A stretch of DNA of 15,334 bases, taken from the NCBI GenBank assembly GCA_902479075.1, contig CABSNK010000029.1, positions 1 to 15,334 on the forward strand, read 5' to 3'. Positions 1 through 6,565 of the stretch are shown here, piece after piece. Numbering within the stretch: the stretch's first letter is position 1; every line of letters starts with the position of its first letter. The translations under genes and the position numbers were made by a program. Under the pieces are notes generated by a model. It saw only the letters and a list, made by a program, of their open reading frames with translations. It was not told where the DNA came from and ran no database searches. The DNA comes from an uncultured Collinsella sp. GTDB lineage: Bacteria; Actinomycetota; Coriobacteriia; Coriobacteriales; Coriobacteriaceae.

Positions 1-331
1 GCGACGAGAGCACGACCTGCATCATCGAGAAGATGACGAAGCGCTTGCTAATGCCGCTCCAGCATAGGAGCGCCACGGGAATGTTGAGCGCGAGCATACC
101 GAGCGAGATGTCGACGTGAACGCCGCCGAGCGAGGTAACGCGATCGAGCAGGACCGCGACGCCGGTAAGACCGCTCGGAAGCAGGTCGGCGGGCTGGATG
201 AACGCCTGGATCAGAAATGTCTGGAGAACGGCGGAAATCGTGACCGCCACGGCAGTAATGGCGCGGCGGACGATGGTAAGGCGGCCGAGCACGAGCACGC
301 GGTCCGTGAGCTGATCGATGGCGTTCGCCAC
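1..331 (-). CDS. YitT-family (DUF161) membrane protein, N-terminal part, cut by window edge
   Basis: The gene starts with GTG at 331, preceded by an AAAGGAG Shine-Dalgarno (337-343), and runs open for 110 codons to the left edge. About 28 charged N-terminal residues are followed by a hydrophobic segment (AITAVAVTISAVLQTFLIQA), then a loop QPADLLPSGLTGVAVLL, and a second hydrophobic stretch GMLALNIPVALLCW. The pattern of a helix, a '(N/Q)P..L.(P/S)GG.TG.A' loop and 'LNIPV' after a hydrophobic run is typical of the YitT/DUF161 family of multi-pass membrane proteins. Their function is not established; some have been linked to transport. The C-terminal half, including the usual cytoplasmic DUF2179 domain, would lie outside the window. 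It has its own extended -10 promoter and stands apart from the HAD gene. Family assignment is fairly secure from the loop motif; function is open. Confidence 0.72.
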   Translation of the reverse strand, partial: MANAIDQLTDRVLVLGRLTIVRRAITAVAVTISAVLQTFLIQAFIQPADLLPSGLTGVAVLLDRVTSLGGVHVDISLGMLALNIPVALLCWSGISKRFVIFSMMQVVLSS

Positions 332-376
332 GCGGGCTCCTTTCGAAGGCAAATCTGGTTGTGAGGCATGTCGGCG

Positions 377-382
377 ATTGTA
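377..382 (-). promoter_or_regulatory. Candidate extended -10 promoter of the YitT-family gene
   Basis: On the minus strand the sequence TGCTACAAT gives a -10 box (TACAAT, 5 of 6) with the TGn extension. It lies about 46 bases upstream of the GTG start. No good -35 box is at 16-18 bases; TTGAAG lies 20 bases upstream. This is a motif call only. Confidence 0.35.
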
Positions 383-469
383 GCACGGAGCATGCGGGGG
401 CGCTTCAATTCACCCTCCCTCGACAACCAAAGCGGGACCAGCTACCCCACGACCAAAGGCCCAAATTAC

Positions 470-588
470 AAGTGAGTAGACTTTTTACGATCTGTCGAGC
501 ACACCCAAAACCGCCACCCCTGTGACCTGCGGTTTTACAAAGGAAGATATGCATTGTGCTCGGCCTGCGCCAAAAAGTCTACTCACTT
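470..588. repeat. Nested three-stem palindrome, 119 bases
   Basis: Three pairs of inverted repeats are nested around one centre. The outer arms 470-486 and 572-588 are perfect 17-base complements (AAGTGAGTAGACTTTTT). The middle arms 496-503 and 555-562 pair 8 of 8 (CGAGCACA). The inner arms 507-514 and 529-536 pair 8 of 8 (AAAACCGC). The nine-base segments between outer and middle arms are equal in length but unpaired. The AGACTTTTT/AAAAAGTCT outer stem gives a U-run on either strand only within the stem, so this is not a classical terminator. It may be a miniature mobile element, a bidirectional structured RNA or a protein-binding palindrome. The pairing is directly visible; the role is unknown. 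Confidence 0.7.
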
Positions 589-634
589 AGCCCGAATCGA
601 AGCCAAACGGGTCAAAATAGAAACCAAATTGAGC

Positions 635-682
635 CAATCCACCGCAAAAAACGTTTGAACCCGTGCTTCACGCGGCGGATTG
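635..682 (-). terminator. Hairpin after the HAD gene, possible weak terminator
   Basis: Arms 635-645 and 672-682 pair 10 of 11, with the one mismatch being a U-G wobble on the minus strand. It begins 3 bases after the stop of the HAD hydrolase gene. The following minus-strand sequence is moderately U-rich but has no clean U-run, so termination would be weak. A competing pairing of about 607-616 with 655-664 (ACGGGTCAAA with TTTGAACCCGT, one bulge) is also possible. Confidence 0.4.
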
Positions 683-685
683 ACA

Positions 686-1315
686 CTACAAAGCGGCCAA
701 AATGTCGGTCAGATTATCGATAACGGCATCGGCTCGCGATTGATCGAGGTTAACGCCCTCGTGCGGACGCAGCGCCAGGACGCGGGCGCCGGAACGTTTG
801 CCGGCCTCGATGCCTAAAGGCGAATCCTCGATAACCAAGCACTCGGCAGGCTCCACCCCCAGCGCCTCCATGGCACGCACGTAGATTTCGGGGTCGGGCT
901 TAAACGCACTGCACTCGTGGCCGCTGATGGTGTAGTCCAGCACGTCGGCGATACCGGCAATCTCTACCAGTTCGTCGATCAGCTCGCGATAGGACGAGCT
1001 CGCGATGGCACACTTCACACCGCGCTCGTGCAGCTCGCGCATCACCGGCTCCGTCTGCTCGTTGAGCAGCTCGGCATACGGAACGGGATGTTCCGGGCTG
1101 TAGACCTGCTTGTACTCCACGCGCAGGCGCTCGCGCAGCTCAACATCGTCGGGCACCAGCGCCTCCCAAATGGCCGGCTCGTTAGACCCCGAAAGATCGG
1201 GGATCTCGTCAAAGTGGAACCCCTTCTCTTCCATAAACGCCACGCGACGACGGTTGTAGAACCACTCGGTATCGACCAGCACGCCGTCCATATCAAACAG
1301 CACTGCCTTGATCAT
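686..1315 (-). CDS. HAD-superfamily (subfamily IA) phosphatase / beta-phosphoglucomutase-like
   Basis: A 209-residue soluble HAD-IA hydrolase. Motif I is DMDGVLVDTE (nucleophile Asp8, acid/base Asp10), followed by a helical cap of about residues 15-90. Motif II is the Ser in AIASSSY (about 106), motif III Lys139 in FKPDPEIY, and motif IV Glu163-Asp164 in VIEDSPLGIEAG. Length and order match phosphoglycolate-phosphatase and beta-phosphoglucomutase-like enzymes that hydrolyse or isomerise small sugar phosphates; the substrate cannot be read from sequence. The ATG at 1315 is chosen because GGGAGGAG (1322-1329) sits 6 bases upstream; the ATG at 1321 directly abuts it, and the open frame farther upstream crosses a terminator. 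It lies 159 bases beyond the deglycase operon's terminator, so a link to that operon is only positional. It could use sugar phosphates released there, but that is speculative. Confidence 0.9.
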   Translation of the reverse strand: MIKAVLFDMDGVLVDTEWFYNRRRVAFMEEKGFHFDEIPDLSGSNEPAIWEALVPDDVELRERLRVEYKQVYSPEHPVPYAELLNEQTEPVMRELHERGVKCAIASSSYRELIDELVEIAGIADVLDYTISGHECSAFKPDPEIYVRAMEALGVEPAECLVIEDSPLGIEAGKRSGARVLALRPHEGVNLDQSRADAVIDNLTDILAAL

Positions 1316-1329
1316 ACGCATCTCCTCCC

Positions 1330-1381
1330 ACCTGCCAAAAAGGGACAGGTTTATTTTGGTAGGTTTTATCTGGGGTTTTGC
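1330..1381 (+). repeat. Dispersed REP-like repeat, copy 1
   Basis: A 52-base element that differs at only 2 positions from the copy at 8564-8615 and matches an inverted copy at 8708-8753. Core: AAAAAGGGACAGGTTTA. ACCTGCCAAAA at 1330-1340 is complementary, with one mismatch, to TTTTGGTAGGT at 1354-1364, giving a hairpin with the GGGACAGG core in the loop. It sits between the ribosome-binding site of the HAD gene and the terminator of the deglycase operon. GGGACAG-type repeats commonly accompany REP-associated tyrosine transposases; none is in this window. Confidence 0.8.
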
Positions 1382-1409
1382 GACGCGACGGATTCGCCCT
1401 CCCCAAAGC

Positions 1410-1440
1410 AAAAAGGGGACGGGGCGCAAACCCCATCCCC
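1410..1440 (-). terminator. Intrinsic terminator of the PTS-deglycase operon
   Basis: Arms 1415-1424 and 1431-1440 (GGGGATGGGG and CCCCGTCCCC on the minus strand) pair 9 of 10 plus a G-U, with a 6-base loop. Five T residues (1410-1414 complement) follow on the minus strand. It lies 34 bases after the stop codon of the SIS-domain gene and so closes the operon. Confidence 0.85.
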
Positions 1441-1474
1441 TCTCAATCAGCCCGTAAGGTCTACTTACTTGTGA

Positions 1475-2458
1475 TTAGTAGGAAAGCTTCCACATGTAGC
1501 GACGCATGGTCAGCGGGTGCTGACGGGCCTCGGCGATCTGGTTGCCGTACTCGCGCATAACGGCGAGGTGCAGCAGCGGGTTGAAGTAGGTGACGACGCT
1601 CGCGGGCACAGCGTCAGCCAGGCCGTAGTCCTTGGAGTCGATCAGAGCGACCTTGGCGCCCATGCGCTTAAGGAAGGTGAGGGCGCGGGCGTCCATCGGA
1701 CGGGTAGCGCCATCGGACATGAAGAAGACGTAGGGCTTACCCTCGGTGGAAACCTCGAACGGGCCGTGGAAGTACTCGCCGGTGTTGTAGGCGGCGGCGT
1801 CGATCCACTGCATCTCGGTGAACAGGAAGGCGGCGTGAGAATAAGCCATCTTCTCGGAGGCACCGGAAGCCATGAAGTAGATCATCTTGTCGTCCTTGAA
1901 GTCCTCGGCGAACTTCTTGGCGAGCTTCTTGCAGGACTGAGCGGCGTTCTCGCAGAGCTCGAAGACGTTGGTGAGGCCGGTGATCATGTCCTCGTAGTGG
2001 TCATAACCCTCGGTCTGCTGAAGGATCTCGACAGCAAGAGCGATGGCGTAGCCGGGCTTCTCGCACTTGGCAGCGAAGTTGGCATGGAAGCCGTGAACGA
2101 TGACGTAGTCAGCGTCGACGGTCAGAGCGGAGCCAGCCTTGTTGGTGAGGGAGACGACCGGGCAGTTGTGCTTCTTGGCGGTCTTGTTGGCCTCGACGGT
2201 CTCGGGCGTGGAGCCACCGAGGGAGCAGGTGATCACGAAGGTGTGCTCGTTGACCCAGGAAGGCGTGTCGTAGTTGAACTCGTTAGCAGTGAAGATCTGA
2301 ACGTTCAGCTTGTCCGTGTTGTTGGCCAGGAAGTACTTGGCGGGGTAAAGGTCGGACATGGAAGCACCGCAGCCGACGAAGGCGACGCTGTGGATCTCGT
2401 GGTTGGACAGGACGTCAGCGACGATCTGCTTAGGGAGGTTAAGGTCGATCTCGTACAT
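1475..2458 (-). CDS. SIS-domain sugar-amine deglycase, GfrE/GfrF/FrlB-like (paralogue 1)
   Basis: A 327-residue cytoplasmic protein with two SIS domains (about 10-140 and 180-320), predicted to cleave a 6-phosphorylated glycated amino acid such as fructoselysine or glucoselysine 6-phosphate into glucose 6-phosphate and the free amine. The first domain has the sugar-phosphate loop CSLGGSTPET (78-87). In the second, Glu215 (TEMQW) and His231 (GEYFHGPFE) are 16 residues apart, as are the catalytic Glu and His I recall for FraB and GlmS. The C-terminus MRRYMWKLSY matches the family's RRY...Y end. The ATG at 2458 is chosen because AAAGGAA lies about 9 bases upstream; ATG 2467 is too close to it. 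It is the last gene after EIIAB-EIIC-EIID, but 199 bases with two hairpins precede it, so its expression may be tuned separately. Exact substrate is inferred from the PTS context. Confidence 0.85.
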   Translation of the reverse strand: MYEIDLNLPKQIVADVLSNHEIHSVAFVGCGASMSDLYPAKYFLANNTDKLNVQIFTANEFNYDTPSWVNEHTFVITCSLGGSTPETVEANKTAKKHNCPVVSLTNKAGSALTVDADYVIVHGFHANFAAKCEKPGYAIALAVEILQQTEGYDHYEDMITGLTNVFELCENAAQSCKKLAKKFAEDFKDDKMIYFMASGASEKMAYSHAAFLFTEMQWIDAAAYNTGEYFHGPFEVSTEGKPYVFFMSDGATRPMDARALTFLKRMGAKVALIDSKDYGLADAVPASVVTYFNPLLHLAVMREYGNQIAEARQHPLTMRRYMWKLSY

Positions 2459-2548
2459 CTGACACATTCCTTTCGATTTTTGCGGCGCCACATTGCCGGG
2501 CGCTCGCAGGGTTACCGTGGTTTGGACCGAGTCGCCGGCCCGTTAAGG

Positions 2549-2579
2549 ATGCGACAAAGGGACTGTCCCATTGTCGCAT
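2549..2579. repeat. 31-base near-perfect palindrome (GGGACtGTCCC core)
   Basis: Left arm 2549-2563 and right arm 2565-2579 pair 14 of 15 around a single central base. The centre reads GGGACTGTCCC and the outer arms ATGCGACAA/TTGTCGCAT. On the plus strand it is followed by TTTT. It shares the GGGACxG core with the dispersed repeat at 1330, 8564 and 8708 but is otherwise different. It lies inside an operon, between EIID and the deglycase gene, so it could form a strong hairpin in the transcript. Confidence 0.7.
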
Positions 2580-2592
2580 TTTGGGGATGGAA

Positions 2593-2623
2593 GCCTGCCT
2601 GGGGTATGGGATGCCAGGCAGGC
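2593..2623 (-). promoter_or_regulatory. Intercistronic hairpin downstream of EIID
   Basis: Arms 2593-2602 (GCCTGCCTGG) and 2614-2623 (CCAGGCAGGC) are perfect 10-base complements with an 11-base loop, 35 bases past the EIID stop. No U-run follows on the minus strand, so it is more likely an mRNA-stabilising or processing structure, or a leaky terminator, that sets the PTS to deglycase ratio. Confidence 0.5.
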
Positions 2624-2657
2624 CCCCGGGGGAAAGCGGTTAGACGCTTGGTCGCGA

Positions 2658-3491
2658 CTAGGCCAGGATGCCGGCCGCGGAGAGGGCGATGCCGCCCACA
2701 ATGGCGATCACGAGAAGCCAACCGGTGTTGACGTTCTTCTTGATGAGCCAGTACATAAGGCCGGTGAGGCCAAGGGAAATCATCTGGGGCATCATGCCGT
2801 CCAAGATGTCCTGGATAACGACGGTGCCCTCAGCGAACTGCAGCGGGGTGGTGGCGCCGATCAGCGTGGCGATCATGCCGCCCACGGACATAAGACCCAC
2901 GATGCCGCAGACATACATGAGCTTCTCCATGAGGTCGCCGCCCTGAAGCTTGCTCAGGTACTCGTGGCCGCCCTGATAGCCCATCTTGGCTGCGAACCAA
3001 GTGATCAGCACAGAGGGGACGATGGAGATGAGCATGGCCAGGATCGGGCCCATGATGGAGCCCTGCTGAGCCAGCTGAACGCCCAGGCCAAAGGCGATAA
3101 CGCGGATGGTGCCCTGGAAGAAGGAGTCACCAATACCGGAAAGCGGACCCATGAGGGAGGTCTTAACCGCGTTGATCGAATCGGGATCGAAGTTCTCGGG
3201 ATCCTTGGCGTACTCCTCCTCCATGGAGGCGGAGAGGCCCAGGATGAAAGCGCTCGTCTGCGGGGTGCAGTTGTAGAACGCCATATGACGGTGGTAAGCC
3301 TCTTTCTTAGCAGCGAGCTGCTTGGGGTCGGACTCATCCGGATAGAGGCGATCGAGCGTGGGAACCATGCCGTAGAGGAAGCCCATGTTCATCTGACGCT
3401 CGTAGTTCCAAGAGGCCTGGATGGCCCAGGAGCGCCAGAAGAACTGGCTGACCTTCTTGTTCAGGGACACGTCCTTGGTTGCGGTTGCCAT
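2658..3491 (-). CDS. PTS mannose-family transporter subunit IID
   Basis: A 277-residue integral membrane subunit that forms the sugar channel with IIC. The N-terminus (residues 8-45) carries the family signature FFWRSWAIQASWNYERQMN and GFLYGMVP. A central block NAVKTSLMGPLSGIGDSFF (107-125) is the conserved IID motif, followed by hydrophobic segments at about 128-168, 192-212 and 236-275. Length agrees with ManZ (about 280). The ATG at 3491 has AAGGAGG (3500-3506) at 8 bases; the longer upstream frame overlaps the IIC gene and is rejected. The IIC stop codon lies within this ribosome-binding site, so the two genes are probably translationally coupled. IID and IIC would together take up the substrate and receive phosphate from the IIB domain. 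Confidence 0.95.
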   Translation of the reverse strand: MATATKDVSLNKKVSQFFWRSWAIQASWNYERQMNMGFLYGMVPTLDRLYPDESDPKQLAAKKEAYHRHMAFYNCTPQTSAFILGLSASMEEEYAKDPENFDPDSINAVKTSLMGPLSGIGDSFFQGTIRVIAFGLGVQLAQQGSIMGPILAMLISIVPSVLITWFAAKMGYQGGHEYLSKLQGGDLMEKLMYVCGIVGLMSVGGMIATLIGATTPLQFAEGTVVIQDILDGMMPQMISLGLTGLMYWLIKKNVNTGWLLVIAIVGGIALSAAGILA

Positions 3492-3504
3492 AGTGTGTTC
3501 CTCC

Positions 3505-4299
3505 TTAGTCTTCGTCGTCTTCGAGCGGATCGTAGTCGGAATCGACACCGGCGGCTGCATGGGAACCGTTGAACTTGAAGCCCATGAAGACGACAGCCAG
3601 GCACACACCGATCAGAGCGACCGCGATGACGGACAGGTTGAGGTAAGCGGCGAGCAGGAAACCGATGAACAGGAACGGAGTCATACCCTTCTTGATCATC
3701 ATGGTGAGCAGCAGGGCCAAGCCGTAGGCGGTCATGATCTTGGTCGAAACGTTCAGACCAGTGGACAGCCACTCGGGAACCATGTTGACGATGGCCTGAA
3801 CCAGGTCGGTGCCAACAAAGACGGCGAGGAAGATCGGCAGGAAGTACATGACGGCGTACAGACCGGAGCCGGCGCAGATGTGCATACGGTAGGCGGTCTT
3901 GAACTTTCCGTTATCGATCGCGCTATCTGCCACATGGGTGAGGGCGGCGATGATGGAACGGAACACGATGCCGAGGAGCTGACCCAGGACGGCGACCGGG
4001 ATGGCGATCGTCATGGCGGTCTCGGCGGAAGCATCGGTCAGGCACGCAAAGGCAGCGGCCACGATGCCGCCCAGGACCATATCGGGCGGAACGGCGGCGC
4101 CGACCTGCACCAGGCCCATGGACACGAGCTCGACGGCGGCACCGACGGCAAGGCCGGTGGGCACATCGCCCAGCAGCAGACCGACGAGCGTAGCGCCAAC
4201 GAGGGGCTGCTCGAAGTTAAGACGACCGAGCAGGCGAGAGTCCCACATGCAGAACACGCCGACGAGGCCGACGAGCACCGCACTGATGAACGTATTCAT
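3505..4299 (-). CDS. PTS mannose-family transporter subunit IIC
   Basis: A 264-residue polytopic membrane protein of the ManY/SorA type. It begins MNTFISAVLVGLVGVF and shows the characteristic early region LLGDVPTGLAVGAAVELVSMG (about 43-63), then PPDMVLGGIVAAAFA, and several long hydrophobic helices up to residue about 245. The tail (VDSDYDPLEDDED) is short and acidic and should be cytoplasmic. AAGGAG (4307-4312) lies 7 bases before the ATG. It sits 36 bases after the EIIAB stop and 13 bases before the EIID start. Length matches the family. It forms the substrate-recognising part of the transporter; the substrate is not evident from this subunit alone. Confidence 0.95.
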   Translation of the reverse strand: MNTFISAVLVGLVGVFCMWDSRLLGRLNFEQPLVGATLVGLLLGDVPTGLAVGAAVELVSMGLVQVGAAVPPDMVLGGIVAAAFACLTDASAETAMTIAIPVAVLGQLLGIVFRSIIAALTHVADSAIDNGKFKTAYRMHICAGSGLYAVMYFLPIFLAVFVGTDLVQAIVNMVPEWLSTGLNVSTKIMTAYGLALLLTMMIKKGMTPFLFIGFLLAAYLNLSVIAVALIGVCLAVVFMGFKFNGSHAAAGVDSDYDPLEDDED

Positions 4300-4335
4300 A
4301 CCCTTCTCCTTTCAGTCAGGCAAAAGCCTGGTTGA

Positions 4336-5259
4336 TTACAGCTTGGCGTCGATGTCGACGCTCTGATACGTAGGGGTCTGCTGAACATAGAGCTTGATGC
4401 CCATGTCGAGCAGCTGGTTGACGTCGGCCTTCTGGGTGGCGTCGAGGAAGACGGAGCTGTCCTTGCCGCCGACCTGATCGGCACCGTCGTGGTTGGCGGT
4501 GGCGCCCAGGTTGATGGCGTCGAGCTTGTAGCCCTGGCAAAACTGCAGCATCTCGGCGGTGTTGCCAAAGACGAACATGACGCGCTCGCCGAGGGTGTTG
4601 AGCTTGTCCATCTTGGCGAGGGCACGCTCGACGGTGAAGACGTTCAGGCGAACGCCCTGGGGCTTGGCCAGCTTAAGAGCGCCCTTCTTGATGTCATCGT
4701 TGGCGGCAGCGTTGTCGACGACGATGATGCGCTCGGCCTGAACCTTGGTGGTCCAGGTAAAGACGACCTGGCCGTGCAGCAGACGGTAGTCGAGACGTGC
4801 GAGGACGATCTTGGCGGGACCGGAGCTGTGACGGGGCGCCTTGGCCTTCTTGGCGGGAGCCGCGGCAGCCTCGACCGGTGCGTTGGGGTTGGTCAGGCCG
4901 GTGCGGGCCTCGTTGATGAGGGCCGCGAGCTCGGCGCCCTTGACGGGGACGGGGCTCATAGCGAGCGTCAGTGCCAGCGGAATGTTGAAACCGCTGACAA
5001 CCGTGAACTTCGTGCCGTTCTTGGAAAGCTCGACCATGTTGTTGTTGACCGAGCTGCCGAGCATATCGGTCAGCACATAGACGGTGTCGTCCGTGTTGAA
5101 CGTGGCGATCATGGCGTCCACCTTATTGGTGATGGGCTCCTTGTCGTCACGAGCAAGCGACACGACGTGGACGTTCGACACGTCGCCGAGAACCATCTCG
5201 AGCGTGTCTTTGGCGCCTGCGGCCAGGCCGCCATGAGATGCGAGAATGATCTGATTCAT
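4336..5259 (-). CDS. PTS mannose-family fused EIIA-EIIB phosphocarrier
   Basis: A 307-residue cytoplasmic protein that passes phosphate from HPr to the incoming sugar. Residues 1 to about 124 are the EIIA domain with His9 in ILASHGGLAAG as phosphorylation site. Residues 125-148 are an Ala/Pro/Lys linker (APVEAAAAPAKKAKAPR). Residues 149-307 are the EIIB domain with the second phosphorylation site His162 in RLDYRLLHGQVVFTW. The domain order is that of E. coli ManX. In the Salmonella Gfr system EIIA and EIIB are, as I recall, separate proteins. AAGGAGGAGG (5264-5273) precedes the ATG. It is the first gene of the operon EIIAB-EIIC-EIID-deglycase, and a TATAAT box lies 27 bases before the start. 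Sugar specificity cannot be read from this protein; the two deglycases nearby suggest glycated amino acids. Confidence 0.95.
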   Translation of the reverse strand: MNQIILASHGGLAAGAKDTLEMVLGDVSNVHVVSLARDDKEPITNKVDAMIATFNTDDTVYVLTDMLGSSVNNNMVELSKNGTKFTVVSGFNIPLALTLAMSPVPVKGAELAALINEARTGLTNPNAPVEAAAAPAKKAKAPRHSSGPAKIVLARLDYRLLHGQVVFTWTTKVQAERIIVVDNAAANDDIKKGALKLAKPQGVRLNVFTVERALAKMDKLNTLGERVMFVFGNTAEMLQFCQGYKLDAINLGATANHDGADQVGGKDSSVFLDATQKADVNQLLDMGIKLYVQQTPTYQSVDIDAKL

Positions 5260-5285
5260 CTTGCCTCCTCCTTTTCGTTATGGTC

Positions 5286-5291
5286 ATTATA
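5286..5291 (-). promoter_or_regulatory. -10 box of the PTS operon promoter
   Basis: A perfect TATAAT on the minus strand, placing the transcript start near 5279 and leaving a leader of about 20 bases that holds the ribosome-binding site. No -35 box resembling TTGACA is at 16-18 bases, which suits a promoter needing an activator. The box overlaps a palindrome (5288-5301). Confidence 0.55.
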
Positions 5292-5301
5292 ACGTCTTAT
5301 A
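5288..5301. promoter_or_regulatory. Operator-like palindrome over the PTS promoter
   Basis: TATAA-CGTC-TTATA is a perfect 5-4-5 inverted repeat overlapping the -10 box. The extended 17-base form (complement of 5288-5304) matches 13 of 17 bases with 6564-6580 at the EamA promoter, suggesting one regulator acts on both. Whether the GntR protein binds here is not shown; its own promoter region has a different motif. Confidence 0.4.
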
Positions 5302-5329
5302 CGTTGCGGATATTGTTAATTAGTATAAA

Positions 5330-5365
5330 GACCGTTCGCGGGTGAAAATCGACCGTTGACGGGTT
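5330..5365. repeat. Tandem direct repeats upstream of the PTS promoter
   Basis: GACCGTTCGCGGGT (5330-5343) and GACCGTTGACGGGT (5351-5364) match 12 of 14 bases and start 21 bases apart, i.e. two helical turns, on the same face of DNA. They lie about 50-85 bases upstream of the inferred transcript start, where an activator would bind. The regulator is unknown. Confidence 0.45.
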
Positions 5366-5441
5366 TAACGCAATCGAAACGTTGGCGCAGGACAGGTCGA
5401 CGCTGGCTTGGCGGTGCCCGATCAAGCGCCCCGCTTATCCC

Positions 5442-6524
5442 TTATCGCACGAAGTACCAGGGGCTTTCCTGCACGGTGAGCTCCAGCGCAATGCCCGTGC
5501 GCTCCTTAAACAGATCCATGTCCTGAGATTTTTCGGTCCACCACGCGTTGGGCTTAAAGGTCATGCTCTCAACAACATGACCGACAAACACACTGTTGCG
5601 CAGCTTGGAGAAGTCGGTGTTCATAATCAGGATGGACGCGAGCACCAGCACGATGCCCAGGACTTTGATCACGCCGGCGGGCTCGGCATAGACACCAATG
5701 CCCACCAGTACGGTGACGACCGTCTCGAAAGACATTACGACGGGAACTTTCGATGTCTCGAGCCCCATGGACAGACCCTGCATATATAAGATGTAAGCCA
5801 CGGCTGTGGGGATGAGTCCAAAGCCAAGGAACAGCAGCAGCAGCTGTGGCGACATTGCCGCGGCGACATCCGGCCACGGAGCCGCGATAGCCGCCATAAC
5901 CGCACCGCCAAAAACAAAGCCCCAAAACGTGACAGCCAGCGGGTGGACCGTCTTGGTTGCTATCCGGCTAAACACCGCGAGCGACGCACCACAAAGGCCT
6001 GCAATCACGCCCGACGTGACGCCCCAAACCGAAAAATGAAAACCGGAAAGGTCGCCATTGGTCACCGCAAGCACGCAGCCAACGATGTTAAAGACAATGG
6101 CAACGAGCTTGTTGGGGGTCACGTCCTCGCGATAAAGCACGCGGCCGAGCATGACGCCAAACACCGGCGAGGTGTAGAGCAGCACCGAGGCCGTAGACAT
6201 ACCCACCTCGCGCATGCACTCGTAATAGCAGGTGTTGGCGGCGGCTAAACCGACGATACCGACAAGCGCGCAGGGGACGAGCTCTTTGGGGCTTGCCTTG
6301 AATAGCGTCAGGGGACCCTGAGCCACGGTAGACCCCTCACCCGGACGGCAGCCCATAAACATCAGGACCGGCGCCAAGATAAGCGCTCCGACCAACAAGC
6401 GAAAGGCCGCCATGCTCTGAGACGAAACGCCCATGGCCGCAATGCCGTTTACAAAGATTCCGATGCTGCCCCACATAAGCGCGGCGATCAGCACCAGCAC
6501 ATAGCCCAGATTGCTTTTCTTCAA
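5442..6524 (-). CDS. EamA/DMT-family transporter with a C-terminal tail
   Basis: A drug/metabolite-transporter protein with two EamA halves and about ten hydrophobic segments, beginning LGYVLVLIAALMWGSIGIFV. The second half starts near FSVWGVTSGVIAGLCG and ends with VLGIVLVLASILIMN. Roughly 48 hydrophilic residues follow (SKLRNSVFVG...ESPWYFVR), which most ~300-residue members lack. The TTG at 6524 is taken as start because GAGGAGG (6530-6536) lies 5 bases before it and the protein then begins KKSNLG just before helix 1 (360 residues). The ATG at 6560 has no ribosome-binding site and would be leaderless (372 residues). It sits between the PTS operon and the second deglycase, all on one strand. 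Members usually export amino acids or metabolites; moving the amine freed by the deglycases is a plausible but inferred role. Confidence 0.88.
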   Translation of the reverse strand: MKKSNLGYVLVLIAALMWGSIGIFVNGIAAMGVSSQSMAAFRLLVGALILAPVLMFMGCRPGEGSTVAQGPLTLFKASPKELVPCALVGIVGLAAANTCYYECMREVGMSTASVLLYTSPVFGVMLGRVLYREDVTPNKLVAIVFNIVGCVLAVTNGDLSGFHFSVWGVTSGVIAGLCGASLAVFSRIATKTVHPLAVTFWGFVFGGAVMAAIAAPWPDVAAAMSPQLLLLFLGFGLIPTAVAYILYMQGLSMGLETSKVPVVMSFETVVTVLVGIGVYAEPAGVIKVLGIVLVLASILIMNTDFSKLRNSVFVGHVVESMTFKPNAWWTEKSQDMDLFKERTGIALELTVQESPWYFVR

Positions 6525-6565
6525 CGCAGCCTCCTCGGTATTGTTTCCAATATGTTTCATACTAC

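Larger units (their letters stand above)
332..685. other. 354-base gene-free stretch
   Basis: No reading frame here looks coding. It holds the promoter and ribosome-binding site of the YitT-family gene at its left end, a nested palindrome (470-588) in the middle and a hairpin (635-682) next to the end of the HAD gene. Base composition is more AT-rich than in the flanking genes between about 600 and 660. Each element is listed separately. Confidence 0.6.

Noticed and set aside
48..426. Three overlapping frames (minus 48-386, minus 211-426, plus 116-364)
   Set aside because: All are shadows of the GTG-started YitT-family frame, which alone has hydrophobic helices and the family loop.
1316..1429. 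Longer N-terminus for the HAD gene
   Set aside because: The extension is translated repeat and terminator sequence; the ATG at 1315 has a well-placed ribosome-binding site.
1456..1480. Similarity of GTCTACTTACTT to the outer arm of the nested palindrome at 572-588
   Set aside because: Match is short and at the end of the deglycase gene with no partner arm; likely chance.
1517..2731. 404-codon plus-strand frame
   Set aside because: Antisense to the first deglycase, Val/Gly/Asp-rich with no recognisable motif; the minus-strand frame has conserved SIS motifs.
3492..3608. Longer N-terminus for EIID
   Set aside because: It overlaps the end of EIIC in another frame, and a strong ribosome-binding site supports ATG 3491.
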